Assembly (NCBI RefSeq): GCF_015751765.1
Contig: NZ_JADOTX010000001.1
Coordinates: 1-64,000, forward strand
Length of the DNA stretch: 64,000 bases
Direction: 5' to 3'
From: Micromonospora ureilytica
GTDB taxonomy: Bacteria > Actinomycetota > Actinomycetes > Mycobacteriales > Micromonosporaceae
The notes under the pieces were generated by a model. The model was not told the origin of the DNA and did not search any database. It saw only the letters and a program-made list of their open reading frames with translations. A program made the position numbers and the translations under genes. The first letter of the stretch is position 1. Every line of letters begins with the position of its first letter. Shown piece after piece: positions 43,324 through 52,008 of the stretch.

Positions 43324-45692
43324 TGAACCTGGCCTGGATTGCAGCAGTCCTTGAGCCGCTAGATGTTGCCCTAAATCCACACTTCCCCGACGACGAGTAC
43401 GACAGTACTGGGCCGGCCCGATTGGCTGCCACCGTTCTTGGACGGCAATGGCGGGGCCAGTTGGAGCCTGACGCGTCTGCGGCCGAACCACGCGACTTAG
43501 TGGACTTGGCTCAAGGATGCTTGAGGAATGACTTAATCGACGAGTCTGTACCGCGGCTTGCGGCTGCTCTCATTGAATCGCCCCCTGCCGACAGGGCTGA
43601 GTCGGCCGCTCTTGCTCTGATTGTTGCTAGCGCTTCTGGCGAGCTGGATGACTACGGCACTTGTCTCATGGTTCTTGATTCGCAATTGAGCACGACCCAG
43701 AAAGAAACGACTGCCGATGACGCTCTTCTAACGGCCATTCTGTTGCAGCAGAAGGCTCTCAGGATGCGTGATGCTGGCAAACCCCATCTCGCGGTCTCGG
43801 TCGAGGCGGGAAGGGTTCTGTCGAGCTTGGTCATCGAGCGCTGCAGCCCGTTCCGAATGGGGCCTTCGGTCTCGCACTCGCCCTACCTGACTCTTGCGCG
43901 AATGCGAGGCGGCCTCTTGCATGCTATTAGTAGCCTCATTCCGTCAAATGTGCCGGAGCGGCAGGAGATTTCGGGACTACAAACGCGACAAGAGCACGCA
44001 TTCAGCCAGGAGGATAGCGTTATTGCGCGAACGGCTAGAGGTCGCGCTAGCAGCTATGCAGAATATGTTCGCAACGCCTTCACTCGTGAATTTGATACCC
44101 GGTCACGCGTCGTAATAGGCGGCACTGGGTACGTCGATCTTTTCCCGAATATTCTGCTGTTTGAACTTTTTGGTGATAGTGCTGTCTATCCTGCGCGCCG
44201 TGAACTAGCCCTTTCGCGGCTCCTGCAATCGGATGGCAGGGAAATTGACTTGGCGGACGCCCTGCGTCTGCTGCGCCAAGCCGCAGCGAAAAATGATCTT
44301 GCTCTAGTGTTACGGCGGCTACGCGATGCTGGTCCGCTATCCGCAATAAGTCGAGATGGCCGTCAGATTTTGCAGAGACGAAGGTCGCCGGAGTTGCTGC
44401 GAACAGTCGAGTTGCAGGTTCTGGAGGCAGCCGCAGACTTGCTCACCCCGGCCGAGGCTCGCCTGGGCCTTGAAGCCATTAAGGCGAGTCTAGCTGCAGG
44501 TGGCCCGCCGGACTTGCCAGGGATGTGGCAACTCGCTGTACTGCGCCGCGAAGTAGCTTGGCGGGCAGCTGCCGCATTGGCGAACACGTGCGGTGCAGTG
44601 GTTGAAGTATCCGACATGCTGCTAGCTGAAGTGAAGGCAGAACACCGAGACCATCAACTGTTCGACACGGCAGTGCGGCGAGCCTTGTCAGTGCTCGACT
44701 GGGATCCCCTGCCGGAGCATGCAAAAGAGGCCTGGGCGGCAATCATGCTATCGCATCACGATCGTCTACCTCGCGTGGCGAATGTGATTGCGGATCGTCT
44801 GGGTCGGATGGAACCGCTCGCTGCGGATGCTTCCCCTCTCGATATAACAGTTCACCAAATCAACCTCGCACTCAAGGGCCAAATGCCTGATCCAGCTCAT
44901 GTTGAGGGTGCCGAACTAGTCCGAGAGCTGCTTGAGAGCATTCGCTCACAGGCGGCACAAGGATCGTACTCGTTCGGTGGCGTCGATCCGGGTGACATTG
45001 CAGCCGCTTTAGTTATAGCGACTGGTTCCCGTGGTCTCTGGGACTCTCTGGCAGGGTTCTTGACCGATATGCGTGTACCGCGTGATGCTCGAACGAGTGC
45101 CTTTGAACGGCTCGCGCGCGCCAAGGTGCTCATACCGCAAGGGCCGGCAGAATTGTTCCGCGTGCACGCTCAGCGGTTGCTTTACGGAGAGTCGTCCTTC
45201 GAATCTGGCTCTCCAGTTTTTCCGTATCCTGCTGCCTTGAGATTTCTTGCTGCCTGCGAACTTCTGCAAGATGTCGATGTGTATGACGCCGTTGCAGCGC
45301 TCGCTGGCGGCCGTAGCGCAGTCGCTCGTCGTGAAGCGGCTGTGACAGCGGCCGTTCTCGTCACTAAAAGGCCGCTGCCTGCGCTGCTGGCCTTGGTATT
45401 GCCATTGGCCGGCGATAAGAACCCGGAGGTCCGAGCCGTTGCGGGAGGTGCCCTAGTGCTCCTGCAGTCTCCGGACGACTACCTTAGCGTGGTCGCAGGC
45501 CGCCGTATAGTGGACCTTCTTTCCGAAGACGGCATCCTGGTTCCCATGGTTGTGCTTCGGGAGCTGAGTGACGTATCAGGTCCGCTGTCGTCGTCACTGC
45601 GACGGCGAGTCGAGGAAGTTGCTGACAGACATAATTCGCGAATTGTGCGCGCTCGCGCTAAGCAAGTTGTTGGGCAACCGAGTCAGCGGTAG
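43323..45692 (+). CDS. Unrecognised 789-residue helical-repeat-like protein, second gene of the system
   Basis: ATG 43323 overlaps the previous stop (TGATG). No signal peptide or membrane helix. The protein is almost entirely amphipathic helices. The C-terminal third has HEAT-like units (for example AVAALAGGRSAVARREAAVTAAVLV and LPLAGDKNPEVRAVAGGALVLLQSPDD), and the middle has LLRQAAAKNDLALVLRRLRDAG. No P-loop or nuclease motif stands out. With a membrane partner and a place in a defence-rich island, a sensor or scaffold role in defence is conceivable, but no function can be assigned. Confidence 0.7.
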   Translation: MNLAWIAAVLEPLDVALNPHFPDDEYDSTGPARLAATVLGRQWRGQLEPDASAAEPRDLVDLAQGCLRNDLIDESVPRLAAALIESPPADRAESAALALIVASASGELDDYGTCLMVLDSQLSTTQKETTADDALLTAILLQQKALRMRDAGKPHLAVSVEAGRVLSSLVIERCSPFRMGPSVSHSPYLTLARMRGGLLHAISSLIPSNVPERQEISGLQTRQEHAFSQEDSVIARTARGRASSYAEYVRNAFTREFDTRSRVVIGGTGYVDLFPNILLFELFGDSAVYPARRELALSRLLQSDGREIDLADALRLLRQAAAKNDLALVLRRLRDAGPLSAISRDGRQILQRRRSPELLRTVELQVLEAAADLLTPAEARLGLEAIKASLAAGGPPDLPGMWQLAVLRREVAWRAAAALANTCGAVVEVSDMLLAEVKAEHRDHQLFDTAVRRALSVLDWDPLPEHAKEAWAAIMLSHHDRLPRVANVIADRLGRMEPLAADASPLDITVHQINLALKGQMPDPAHVEGAELVRELLESIRSQAAQGSYSFGGVDPGDIAAALVIATGSRGLWDSLAGFLTDMRVPRDARTSAFERLARAKVLIPQGPAELFRVHAQRLLYGESSFESGSPVFPYPAALRFLAACELLQDVDVYDAVAALAGGRSAVARREAAVTAAVLVTKRPLPALLALVLPLAGDKNPEVRAVAGGALVLLQSPDDYLSVVAGRRIVDLLSEDGILVPMVVLRELSDVSGPLSSSLRRRVEEVADRHNSRIVRARAKQVVGQPSQR

Positions 45693-45845
45693 CTGCGGGT
45701 GCTCGTGCTGCCTGCACAGAAGTGCGGAGATCATTAGAAAGAAAGATTGAAAGAGGGCTCGCGGTGAGAGCCATCGCCCGTGTTGCGCTACTGGTGGGCA
45801 TCTACCGACACCAGGCGCCCTACATATCGTGGGGGCGTAGACATT

Positions 45846-46582
45846 GTGACTGCTGGTAGGACGGCCGCTGAGGGCCTGCTCGCGCAGGCGTTGTCGCGTC
45901 CGTGGACCCATGTCATGGCGGTATCCGTCAAGGCATCTGAGGTTTCGATGATCCTGGACGAAGTCGAGCGCCCGCTTTTGGTGGCCGCCGCCTGGTTGCA
46001 TGACATTGCCTACGCACCCGAGGTGATCGATACGGGATTGCATGCGCTCGGTGGTGCCCGGTGGCTTCCCCAACACGGCTATGGTGAGCGTGTGGTGGCA
46101 CTCGTTGCTCACCACTCATGCGCGATCCTGACTGCTGATGCCGACGAGGCGGGAAACGTGTCAACCCGTGTGCGGCTGCTCGCCGCCGTGCGGACCGCGT
46201 TCACTGTGCTCGGCGACCCGCCCGCCGCGTCGACTCATGACCTGCTCGCCGCGCTCAACGGCGACGAGGAGGCACCCTGGGCCGGGTTCGGGCCGGCCGG
46301 CCTCACCGGCAAGCGACTCGGCGACCTGCTCCGCGAGTTTGGGATTATCTCGACCACCATCCAGTTTCCGTCGGGCAGGCGAAGGGCTACACCCGAGAGG
46401 CCTTCACCGACGCCTGGCAGCGGTACTGTCCCGCCTCATCCGTACCAGCCGTACCAACATCGTCTCCGCAGGGCCAACCCCGGTACGGATACCACCCCCG
46501 GTACGGATCAATCCGTACCGGTCACTCAACCCGTACCGCGCTTGAACAGGCAAAACGAGCTTGGTACGGCTGGTACGGGTAA
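45846..46582 (+). pseudogene. Chimera of an HD-domain fragment and a frameshifted DUF3631 fragment
   Basis: From GTG 45846 the frame encodes an HD hydrolase-like part (AAEGLLAQALSRPWTHV, VAAAWLHDIAYAPE with the HD pair, VVALVAHHSCA). Near 46160 it changes into the C-terminal part of a DUF3631 protein (RTAFTVLGD...LLAALNGDEEAPWAGFG, GLTGKRLGDLLREFGI). At about 46372 the DUF3631 frame shifts by one base and continues GQAKGYTREAFTDAWQRYCP to a stop at 46580-46582. DUF3631 proteins are common on actinomycete integrative elements. Both halves are incomplete, so this is a deletion fusion and probably not functional. Confidence 0.8.
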
Positions 46583-46782
46583 CCCCTGGCGCCCGAGTCA
46601 AACCGGCAATCGCTTCAAGCCTAAACACGGCCTGTCATCCGCCGGCTCTTGGTGCTGCATCGGTTGACGGTGCCACCAGGAGCCGGCGGCCGGACACAGA
46701 GACGTTGCGCTAGAAGTGGGGAACCTCGTATGGAAGTATTGGCGGGCCGTTGGGGGCAGTGCGTGAGCCGAGTGGGGGTGCG

Positions 46783-47352
46783 ATGCGCGATAGCGATATT
46801 CGTCAGGCGCTAACGGCTCGTCTCGCCACAAAGTACGACTCGCAGCCCGATACTCAGATCCGGCACGAGCTGGGTCTCTGCGCCGGTCGGACCAGAGTGG
46901 ATGTGGCTGTCATTAACGGTCACATCTCGGGTTTCGAGATTAAGAGCGACCAGGATAAGTTAACCCGGTTGGAGCTCCAGGCCGAATTATATAGCCGGGT
47001 GCTGGATCGAGCCTCGTTAGTGACGACGGGCCGGTACTTGGACCAGGCTGCCGAAATGATCCCGTCTTGGTGGGGGGTTTGGCTCGCCCTTCCTGGTGAG
47101 CGTGCGGTCCGGCTTCGGAATGTGCGCCGCGGCAGCCGTAATCCGAGTCCTAATCCCTTTTCAATTGCCCAACTGCTCTGGCGGGATGAAGCGATGGCTC
47201 TGCTGCGCGAGCGCGGCAGCCACCGTGGTCTGTCCAAGGCGCCCAGGTGGTTCGTCTGGGAACGCCTCGCCGAGACTCTTGAGTTGGGGGAGTTGCAGGC
47301 AGAGGTGCGGCGCGTGCTTAGGACGCGTGTGGATTGGCCAACTCGCCCATGA
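46783..47352 (+). CDS. sce7726-family protein, probable nuclease
   Basis: 189 residues from ATG 46783. N-terminal MRDSDIRQALTARL, then IRHELGLCAGRTRVDVAVINGHISGFEIKSDQDKLTRL. The D...ExK spacing (VDVAV then FEIKSD) is a PD-(D/E)XK nuclease core and, with LTRLELQAELYSRVLDRASLVT, matches the sce7726 family. These genes often occur with Beta-family or sce7725 proteins in defence islands. Here the partner is convergent and the two coding ends overlap by 35 bp. Nuclease activity is inferred. Confidence 0.8.
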   Translation: MRDSDIRQALTARLATKYDSQPDTQIRHELGLCAGRTRVDVAVINGHISGFEIKSDQDKLTRLELQAELYSRVLDRASLVTTGRYLDQAAEMIPSWWGVWLALPGERAVRLRNVRRGSRNPSPNPFSIAQLLWRDEAMALLRERGSHRGLSKAPRWFVWERLAETLELGELQAEVRRVLRTRVDWPTRP

Positions 47353-48349
47353 CATGTGCCAGGTGATGTGAGGTTCCCCAGGCTCGCCACTGTGTGGCAC
47401 CCCCTGGTCCGGGCTGCCGTCTGGCGCACCGCGCAAGCTCGCTGTCGCCCCAGGAAAATTCTGAGCTCTCGGTCGGCCAATGGTCCGATGAGACTAAGGC
47501 TTGACACAGATCGTAAAAGCTGTCGTTACCGCCGGTCTGGTTACGAGCCCAACGGTAGATCCACCAGTTGTCACTCGCGGTATACCTAAGGCTGGGCAAG
47601 GGGCCGCGGGCGCCAGCTCCCGGCATCGCCGGATGTGCAATGGCGTAGTCGCCAAAATCTGGGCTGAGGTCGGCTAGCCGTTTCCAGAGCTTCCAATCCC
47701 ATCTAGGCAGGGGAGTCGCTTCGTTCCGGGGGAGGGTTGAGATGGCGGACGGCATGGCGCCTGATGCAACCACGATGGATGCCCATCCTTGGTCGCCCAG
47801 CGAGTCCAGCACGTTCCTAACGACCAGCTCCGTTCGGCTGACGTCCCTGTCGGACGCGACCTCGCCCATGTCCACAACCAAGTGACATCGGCCGACACTG
47901 ATTTTGGCGATTGACAGAGCTCTGGCTATCCGAGGTGCGTCGGCGACGGGGTCGGGATCTGTGGTAAGGCTGCCGAGACGGACGATAGCTGTTTCGTTGT
48001 GGAGGCGAGCAGCCTCGCCACATGCGGACAACTGCTCGTCCGGGTCATGCAGGTGGATCACCGGCGCGATGGGGACTCCCCACTGTGCCAGGTCGTTGGC
48101 GATCTCCTTGATCAGTGGTTCACCGTTGTCGTTGACCCTGGCGTACGTGGTATCCACTCCGAAGGTCAGGCCAGCTGGCGCCGCCTCGCGGACCTTGCGT
48201 ACGAAGTTGAGGCCGGCTTTAGTTGGACCGTCATTCGAGGGATTGACCTCAAACAGGGGATGTATGCGGCTGACATCGCGATCTTGAAGTCGCCCTAGCG
48301 CTTTGAATTCGCCTTCGCGCGCCTTGAGCACGGGCCAGTATCGAGCCAT
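47318..48349 (-). CDS. Beta-family protein (partner of sce7726)
   Basis: 343 residues from the ATG complementary to 48347-48349, with AGGGGGCGGCT before it. Opening MARYWPVLKAREGEFKALGRLQ and LFEVNPSND, central VVDMGEVASDRDVSRTELVVRNVLDSLG and closing SDNWWIYRWARNQTGGNDSFYDLCQALVSS with SELARCARR match the Beta-protein family first named for a phage T4-like protein. It probably adopts a TIM-barrel-like fold. The activity is unknown; frequent linkage with sce7726 proteins suggests an anti-phage or toxin role. Confidence 0.78.
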   Translation of the reverse strand: MARYWPVLKAREGEFKALGRLQDRDVSRIHPLFEVNPSNDGPTKAGLNFVRKVREAAPAGLTFGVDTTYARVNDNGEPLIKEIANDLAQWGVPIAPVIHLHDPDEQLSACGEAARLHNETAIVRLGSLTTDPDPVADAPRIARALSIAKISVGRCHLVVDMGEVASDRDVSRTELVVRNVLDSLGDQGWASIVVASGAMPSAISTLPRNEATPLPRWDWKLWKRLADLSPDFGDYAIAHPAMPGAGARGPLPSLRYTASDNWWIYRWARNQTGGNDSFYDLCQALVSSDHWPTESSEFSWGDSELARCARRQPGPGGATQWRAWGTSHHLAHVMGELANPHAS

Positions 48350-48538
48350 AGCCGCCCCCTGTACGTCTCGCATGGTTGCGCCTTCGACTACTCAATGTAT
48401 CTGAGAGCATTCGAGTTGTAACGAGTTGACATTGACCGACAAGGCTGCTTCGAAAATTTGGGTGGAATGACCAATAAAGAAGTATCGCTAATATTCGTGT
48501 CTTTTGCCCCTTGCTGGCTTGTTCTATCGTTTCCAGCG
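48350..48538. promoter_or_regulatory. AT-rich divergent promoter region in the island
   Basis: This 190-bp gap between the divergent Beta gene (-) and McrA-like gene (+) is the most AT-rich non-coding stretch of the island. TTGACA occurs near 48425, and several TA-rich hexamers could serve either direction. Individual -35/-10 pairs cannot be assigned safely. Confidence 0.4.
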
Positions 48539-49427
48539 TGGCGTGGGACATTCCGATAGACGACGTGCTCATTCGGCGACAGCTTCACCAGCGGATGGGC
48601 GCTCCTGGCAGGGATGCATAACGCGGCCTGCCAAGAGCGCGGACGTTTTGCTCTTCTCGTCCCCGGCTGGTGCTCGCCACGATTACGACTTTGATGGCTG
48701 GAAGCCTGACGGGGCATTCCACTACACGGGCGAGGGGCAGGTCAGCGACCAGATTTTCGTGCGTGGCAACGCAGCAGTGAGGGACCATCTTGACCGCGGT
48801 CTACAGCTCCGATTCTTCGACCAGGTCAAGCGCTCAGTCGTGCGCTCTCTCGGCGAGTTCCGGGCTGACCCTGAGCACCCCTGGTACGCGGAAGAGGCAA
48901 GGGACCGGCTGGGGGACCTGCGGAAGGTCATCGTGTTCCGGCTCCTGCCCATCGATGCCGAGGCGCCCAAAGTCGATAAGGCGGGCGCGGGCAAGCCGAC
49001 AGTGCGGGATGTCCCGATGGAGGCCCACCGTGCCGAGACCTTCCAGGTAGAGCCCAAGCGTGATCCGACAATCGCTGAGCGGCGTGAGGCTGACCTCGTG
49101 GACCGATACGTAGGTGCCGTGACAGGGGAAGGAGGCACCACGACGCGCAAGGAGACCAAGCTCCCCGATCTCGGCGGGGCTCTCTACACCGATCTCTTCG
49201 ATGGAGGCCGAGCTGAGTTGGTCGAGGCGAAGAGCTCCGCGGCTCGCCACCATGTGCGCCTGGCGCTCGGCCAGTTGCTGGACTACGCGCGTTACGGCGA
49301 GCACAAGTCGAGGGCTGTCCTGCTCCCGTCCTACCCGGGCTCGGGTCTCGTCGATCTGCTACACAGCGTCAATGTCGCCTGTATCTACGAACAGGAGGGT
49401 GGCGGCTTCGTGCGCCTGGATCCGTAG
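48539..49427 (+). pseudogene. McrA-like restriction endonuclease family protein, frameshifted near the N-terminus
   Basis: GTG 48539 begins VAWDIPIDDVLIRRQLHQRMG, the usual head (IPIDELLTREQLH) of actinobacterial ScoMcrA-like proteins, and stops after about 22 codons. From about 48600 the frame one base away continues GCITRPAKSADVLLFSSPAG, ARHDYDFDGWKPDGAFHYTGEGQVSDQ and the C-terminal PD-(D/E)XK-like part YTDLFDGGRAELVEAKSSAARHHVRLALGQLLDY. The intact family is about 300 residues and is thought to cut modified DNA. One indel separates head and body, so it is likely inactive unless translated from an internal start. Confidence 0.75.
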
Positions 49428-49547
49428 GCCACCCATGGTGCGGGTTGTGGTGCGAAGCCGTGCATCACCGAGTGACTGGGGTGACCTGTAGCGGACCAAG
49501 CTGACAGCCAGTGACCTTCTGAGGCAGCGGTCATGGGGTTGAAAGCC

Positions 49548-49593
49548 ACTCGTAATCCCTCGGTCGCGGGTTCGGGTCCCGCCCGCCCCACCA
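49548..49593 (+). repeat. attR: degenerate copy of the tRNA 3' end
   Basis: 46 bp identical to 40911-40956 except A to G in the anticodon (CAT becomes CGT) and A to G in the T-loop (TTCGAGT becomes TTCGGGT). The 5' half of a tRNA is absent, so it is not a tRNA gene. It marks the right end of the island. Confidence 0.85.
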
Positions 49594-49668
49594 TGCAATC
49601 CCCCTTGTCAGCCATGCTGCCGGCGGCCCAGGCGAACCGCATCGAGGTTCGGACCAACGCTCTCGGTG

Positions 49669-50847
49669 TCAGGGGATGAACCGCACCTCTGGGAAGGCCC
49701 GGTTCGGGCCGTTGAGCAGGTGTCCTCGGTGGCGTAGGTGCAGGTCGAAGAACGCGAGCGGGTACGCCTGCTGGATCCGCACCGCCCGGGCCGGGTCGAG
49801 GGTCCCGATCCAGCCGGCGAGGTCCTCGTCGCTCATCCCGATGATCGTCGCCAGTTGCGGGATCAGCCACTGGTTGTCGCAGTACGACGAGTGCGTCGCC
49901 CCGTCGGCGTGCACGTTGAGCCGCCATCCGTGCAGGTACGACCAGAACTGCTCGACGCTCGGCTCGGCGGCCCGGGTGAACTCCGCGGTCATCAGCATGA
50001 ACGGCCGGTCGATCTCGGCGACCGGTGGCACCGACTGCATCGGGCCGTCGAAGCCGAGCCCGGCCCGCACGCGCCGGTCCTGGTTCATGACGAGGGCGGT
50101 AGCGGTCGCGCCCTTCGACCAGCCGAACATGCCGATGCGACGCACGTCGAGCGCGGCGCCCAGACCGGCCGGCAGCGGACGCCGCTCGGCGTCGGGGTTG
50201 CGGCCGGCGGCCAGGTCCTCGATGCGGTCGAGGACGAACCGGATGTCGTCGGCGTGGTCCCATGGCGTGAACGACAGATCCTCGGGGACGGTGAGACGGC
50301 CGTCGGGGAACTCGCTGAACCCGTCGTACGTGTGATCCACAGTGACCACGACGTAGCCGTGGCTGGCGAGTTCCTGGACCACGATGGTGGCCTCGGCACG
50401 GTGACCATCGTTGCCGTGGGAGAACACGATCACGGGCAGCCGGTGGGGCGCCCGGAGTGCCGGAGCGCCCTCGTAGCCGGCTGTGAGGGGCGCCATCGCG
50501 GCACCGGCGTCGAACCCGGCGGACACGAGCAGCGCGCGCAGCGGCGCGGCGGGCATCCATGGCACCACCGGATGACGCCGGGCGTCCCGGACGGCGGGGT
50601 ACCAGACGCTGGCCATCAGTTCGCGATGGCGCCCGGGGCCGGCGACCGGATCCGGGCGGGATCCGTCGACGAGGTGCAGCGACACGGTGCCGACACGGTG
50701 CGGCCCGGTGGGTGGGGGCAGCGTGATCCGTGCGGGGCCGTGCGGGGCCGGCGCCGCCCACCCGTGGCCGGCGCCGCCGAGCGGCACGGCGACCCCGGTC
50801 GCGAGCGCGGCTGCGAGCAGGTGTCGGCGGGTCAGTGCGGTGGTCAT
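49669..50847 (-). CDS. Secreted alpha/beta hydrolase (PAF acetylhydrolase-like)
   Basis: 392 residues from ATG 50847. A Tat signal (TRRHLLAAALATGVAVPLGG) is followed by a hydrolase fold. Features are the oxyanion region VIVFSHGNDGHRAEAT, nucleophile elbow GMFGWSKGATA (GxSxG with Ser), TYDGFSEFPDGRLTVPED and a histidine in ADGATHSSYCDNQWL. The family includes lipases and PET-hydrolase relatives acting on esters outside the cell. The start overlaps the stop of the regulator before it (ATGA), giving a three-gene operon. Confidence 0.88.
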   Translation of the reverse strand: MTTALTRRHLLAAALATGVAVPLGGAGHGWAAPAPHGPARITLPPPTGPHRVGTVSLHLVDGSRPDPVAGPGRHRELMASVWYPAVRDARRHPVVPWMPAAPLRALLVSAGFDAGAAMAPLTAGYEGAPALRAPHRLPVIVFSHGNDGHRAEATIVVQELASHGYVVVTVDHTYDGFSEFPDGRLTVPEDLSFTPWDHADDIRFVLDRIEDLAAGRNPDAERRPLPAGLGAALDVRRIGMFGWSKGATATALVMNQDRRVRAGLGFDGPMQSVPPVAEIDRPFMLMTAEFTRAAEPSVEQFWSYLHGWRLNVHADGATHSSYCDNQWLIPQLATIIGMSDEDLAGWIGTLDPARAVRIQQAYPLAFFDLHLRHRGHLLNGPNRAFPEVRFIP

Positions 50848-51206
50848 CGGTCCTCCGGGGTGTCGGTGGTCTCGACTCTGGCGATGAGCAGCTTCAGTCG
50901 CCGGATCTCTTCGGCGAGGGCGGTATCGCCGGCGGCGGTGAGCGTGATCCAGGTACGGGCGCGCCGGCCGGCGTAGCCCTTCTCGATCTGGACCAGGCCG
51001 GCCGTCTCCAGTACGCCGAGGTGCTGTGAGAGGTTGCCGGCGGTCAGTTCCAGTTGGGTGCGCAGGTAGCCGAACTCGACCCGGCGGGCCTCGTGCGCGA
51101 TGGTGAGGATCCCCAGGCGGACCCGCTGGTGCACCACGTCGTCCAGGCCGGTGACCGGGTGGGCGGACGGCGCGTGCGGGTCCGGGCTCCCGGCGTCGTC
51201 GTTCAC
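50844..51206 (-). CDS. Winged-helix transcriptional regulator (ArsR/MarR-like)
   Basis: 120 residues from GTG 51206. The winged helix covers VHQRVRLGILTIAHEARRVEFGYLRTQLELTAGNLSQHLGVLETAGLVQIEKGYAGRRARTWITLTAAG, shown here in part only: LTAGNLSQHLGVLE is the recognition helix. Such small regulators usually repress their own operon. The palindrome at 51927-51955, at the start of this operon, is the likely operator. It overlaps both neighbours by 4 bp. Confidence 0.9.
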   Translation of the reverse strand: MNDDAGSPDPHAPSAHPVTGLDDVVHQRVRLGILTIAHEARRVEFGYLRTQLELTAGNLSQHLGVLETAGLVQIEKGYAGRRARTWITLTAAGDTALAEEIRRLKLLIARVETTDTPEDR

Positions 51207-51925
51207 CGGTGCCTCAGGCGGGCTACCGCGAAGCCGACCGCGCCCAGCAGCAGCACGACGCCGTTGATGATCTGGTGCGGCAGGAACTCTCCCAGAATTC
51301 CCCGGTATCCCCAGTCGGGGTGCCAGATCTCGTTGATCGGCACCAGCACCACCGCCAGGTATCCGAGGGCGAACGCCAACAGCGCGACGTTGCGCTCCAG
51401 CCGGGCCAGCACCAGCAGCGCCACCCCGATCGTGCCGGCCGGTGCGATCAGACGGTCCAGCAGGAGCGCCCAGCCCGGAAGCGGGTCGGTCGGAACCGGG
51501 TGGTTGGCCAGGTACAGGCGCGCCAGCAGCCACGCGGCGGTGAACAGGACGGTCAGGGCGACGCCGGTGAGCGCGTACGGCAGCACCCGGGCGCCCAGCC
51601 CCCGCGCGCGGGTGACCCGCACCGCGTACACGGCGATCGCCGTGTACGCCAGCAGCAGCGCCAGCGGCCAGTAGAACATCGCGCCCTCCCGCCGGATGTG
51701 GCACATGGAGCTGCCGTCCACGTCGTTGATCCACGCACTCGCGGACCCGCAGTCGGCGTAGAGGGAGTACCAGTCGATCGGGATCGCCGCGAACGTCACC
51801 GCGGCCAGCACCAGCAGCGCGACCCAGGTCACCCGCTGGTCAAGACGCACCCGGTGGGCGAGGGTGCGCACGTCCGACAACAGCCGGCGGGGATCGCCGG
51901 CGGGCGGTACCGCATCAGTGGTCAT
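51203..51925 (-). CDS. Multi-pass membrane protein, first gene of the regulator operon
   Basis: 240 residues from ATG 51925, chosen over an upstream ATG (51967) because that one would lie beyond the palindromic operator. About six hydrophobic helices; no recognised family. An extracytoplasmic loop with two Cys (YADCGSASAWINDVDGSSMCHI) may be disulphide-linked. GTGA overlap with the regulator gene. Confidence 0.75.
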   Translation of the reverse strand: MTTDAVPPAGDPRRLLSDVRTLAHRVRLDQRVTWVALLVLAAVTFAAIPIDWYSLYADCGSASAWINDVDGSSMCHIRREGAMFYWPLALLLAYTAIAVYAVRVTRARGLGARVLPYALTGVALTVLFTAAWLLARLYLANHPVPTDPLPGWALLLDRLIAPAGTIGVALLVLARLERNVALLAFALGYLAVVLVPINEIWHPDWGYRGILGEFLPHQIINGVVLLLGAVGFAVARLRHR

Positions 51926-51926
51926 G

Positions 51927-51955
51927 CCAATAGGTTTCCATCCCAAACCTATTGG
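51927..51955. promoter_or_regulatory. Perfect 11-bp inverted repeat, probable operator
   Basis: CCAATAGGTTT (51927-51937) and AAACCTATTGG (51945-51955) with a 7-base spacer lie directly before the ATG at 51925. This fits a winged-helix dimer covering the transcription start of the three-gene operon. Binding by the operon's own regulator is inferred. Confidence 0.75.
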
Positions 51956-52008
51956 CGCTAGTACCAACCTCAGCGATGGTCGTACGCGTGGCCTGACTCA
52001 GTCCTCCC

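Larger units (their letters stand above)
40957..49593. mobile_element. Degenerate integrated element (genomic island) in the tRNA gene
   Basis: An 8.6-kb segment bounded by the tRNA 3' end and its imperfect copy. Next to the left end is a frameshifted tyrosine integrase. Inside are genes of visibly lower GC and freer codon use (especially 42.4-45.7 and 46.8-48.5 kb), a broken DUF3631 fragment typical of actinomycete integrative elements, and putative defence genes. I see no replication or transfer genes, so it is probably no longer mobile on its own. Confidence 0.85.

Noticed and set aside
46420..46580. Repeated GGTACGG/CCGTACC units as a regulatory array
   Set aside because: They fall in the proline/tyrosine-rich tail region of the DUF3631 remnant and are best explained as coding repeats of that tail.
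49548..49593. Second tRNA gene
   Set aside because: Only the 3' half is present and the anticodon and T-loop are mutated, so it is an attachment-site copy, not a tRNA.
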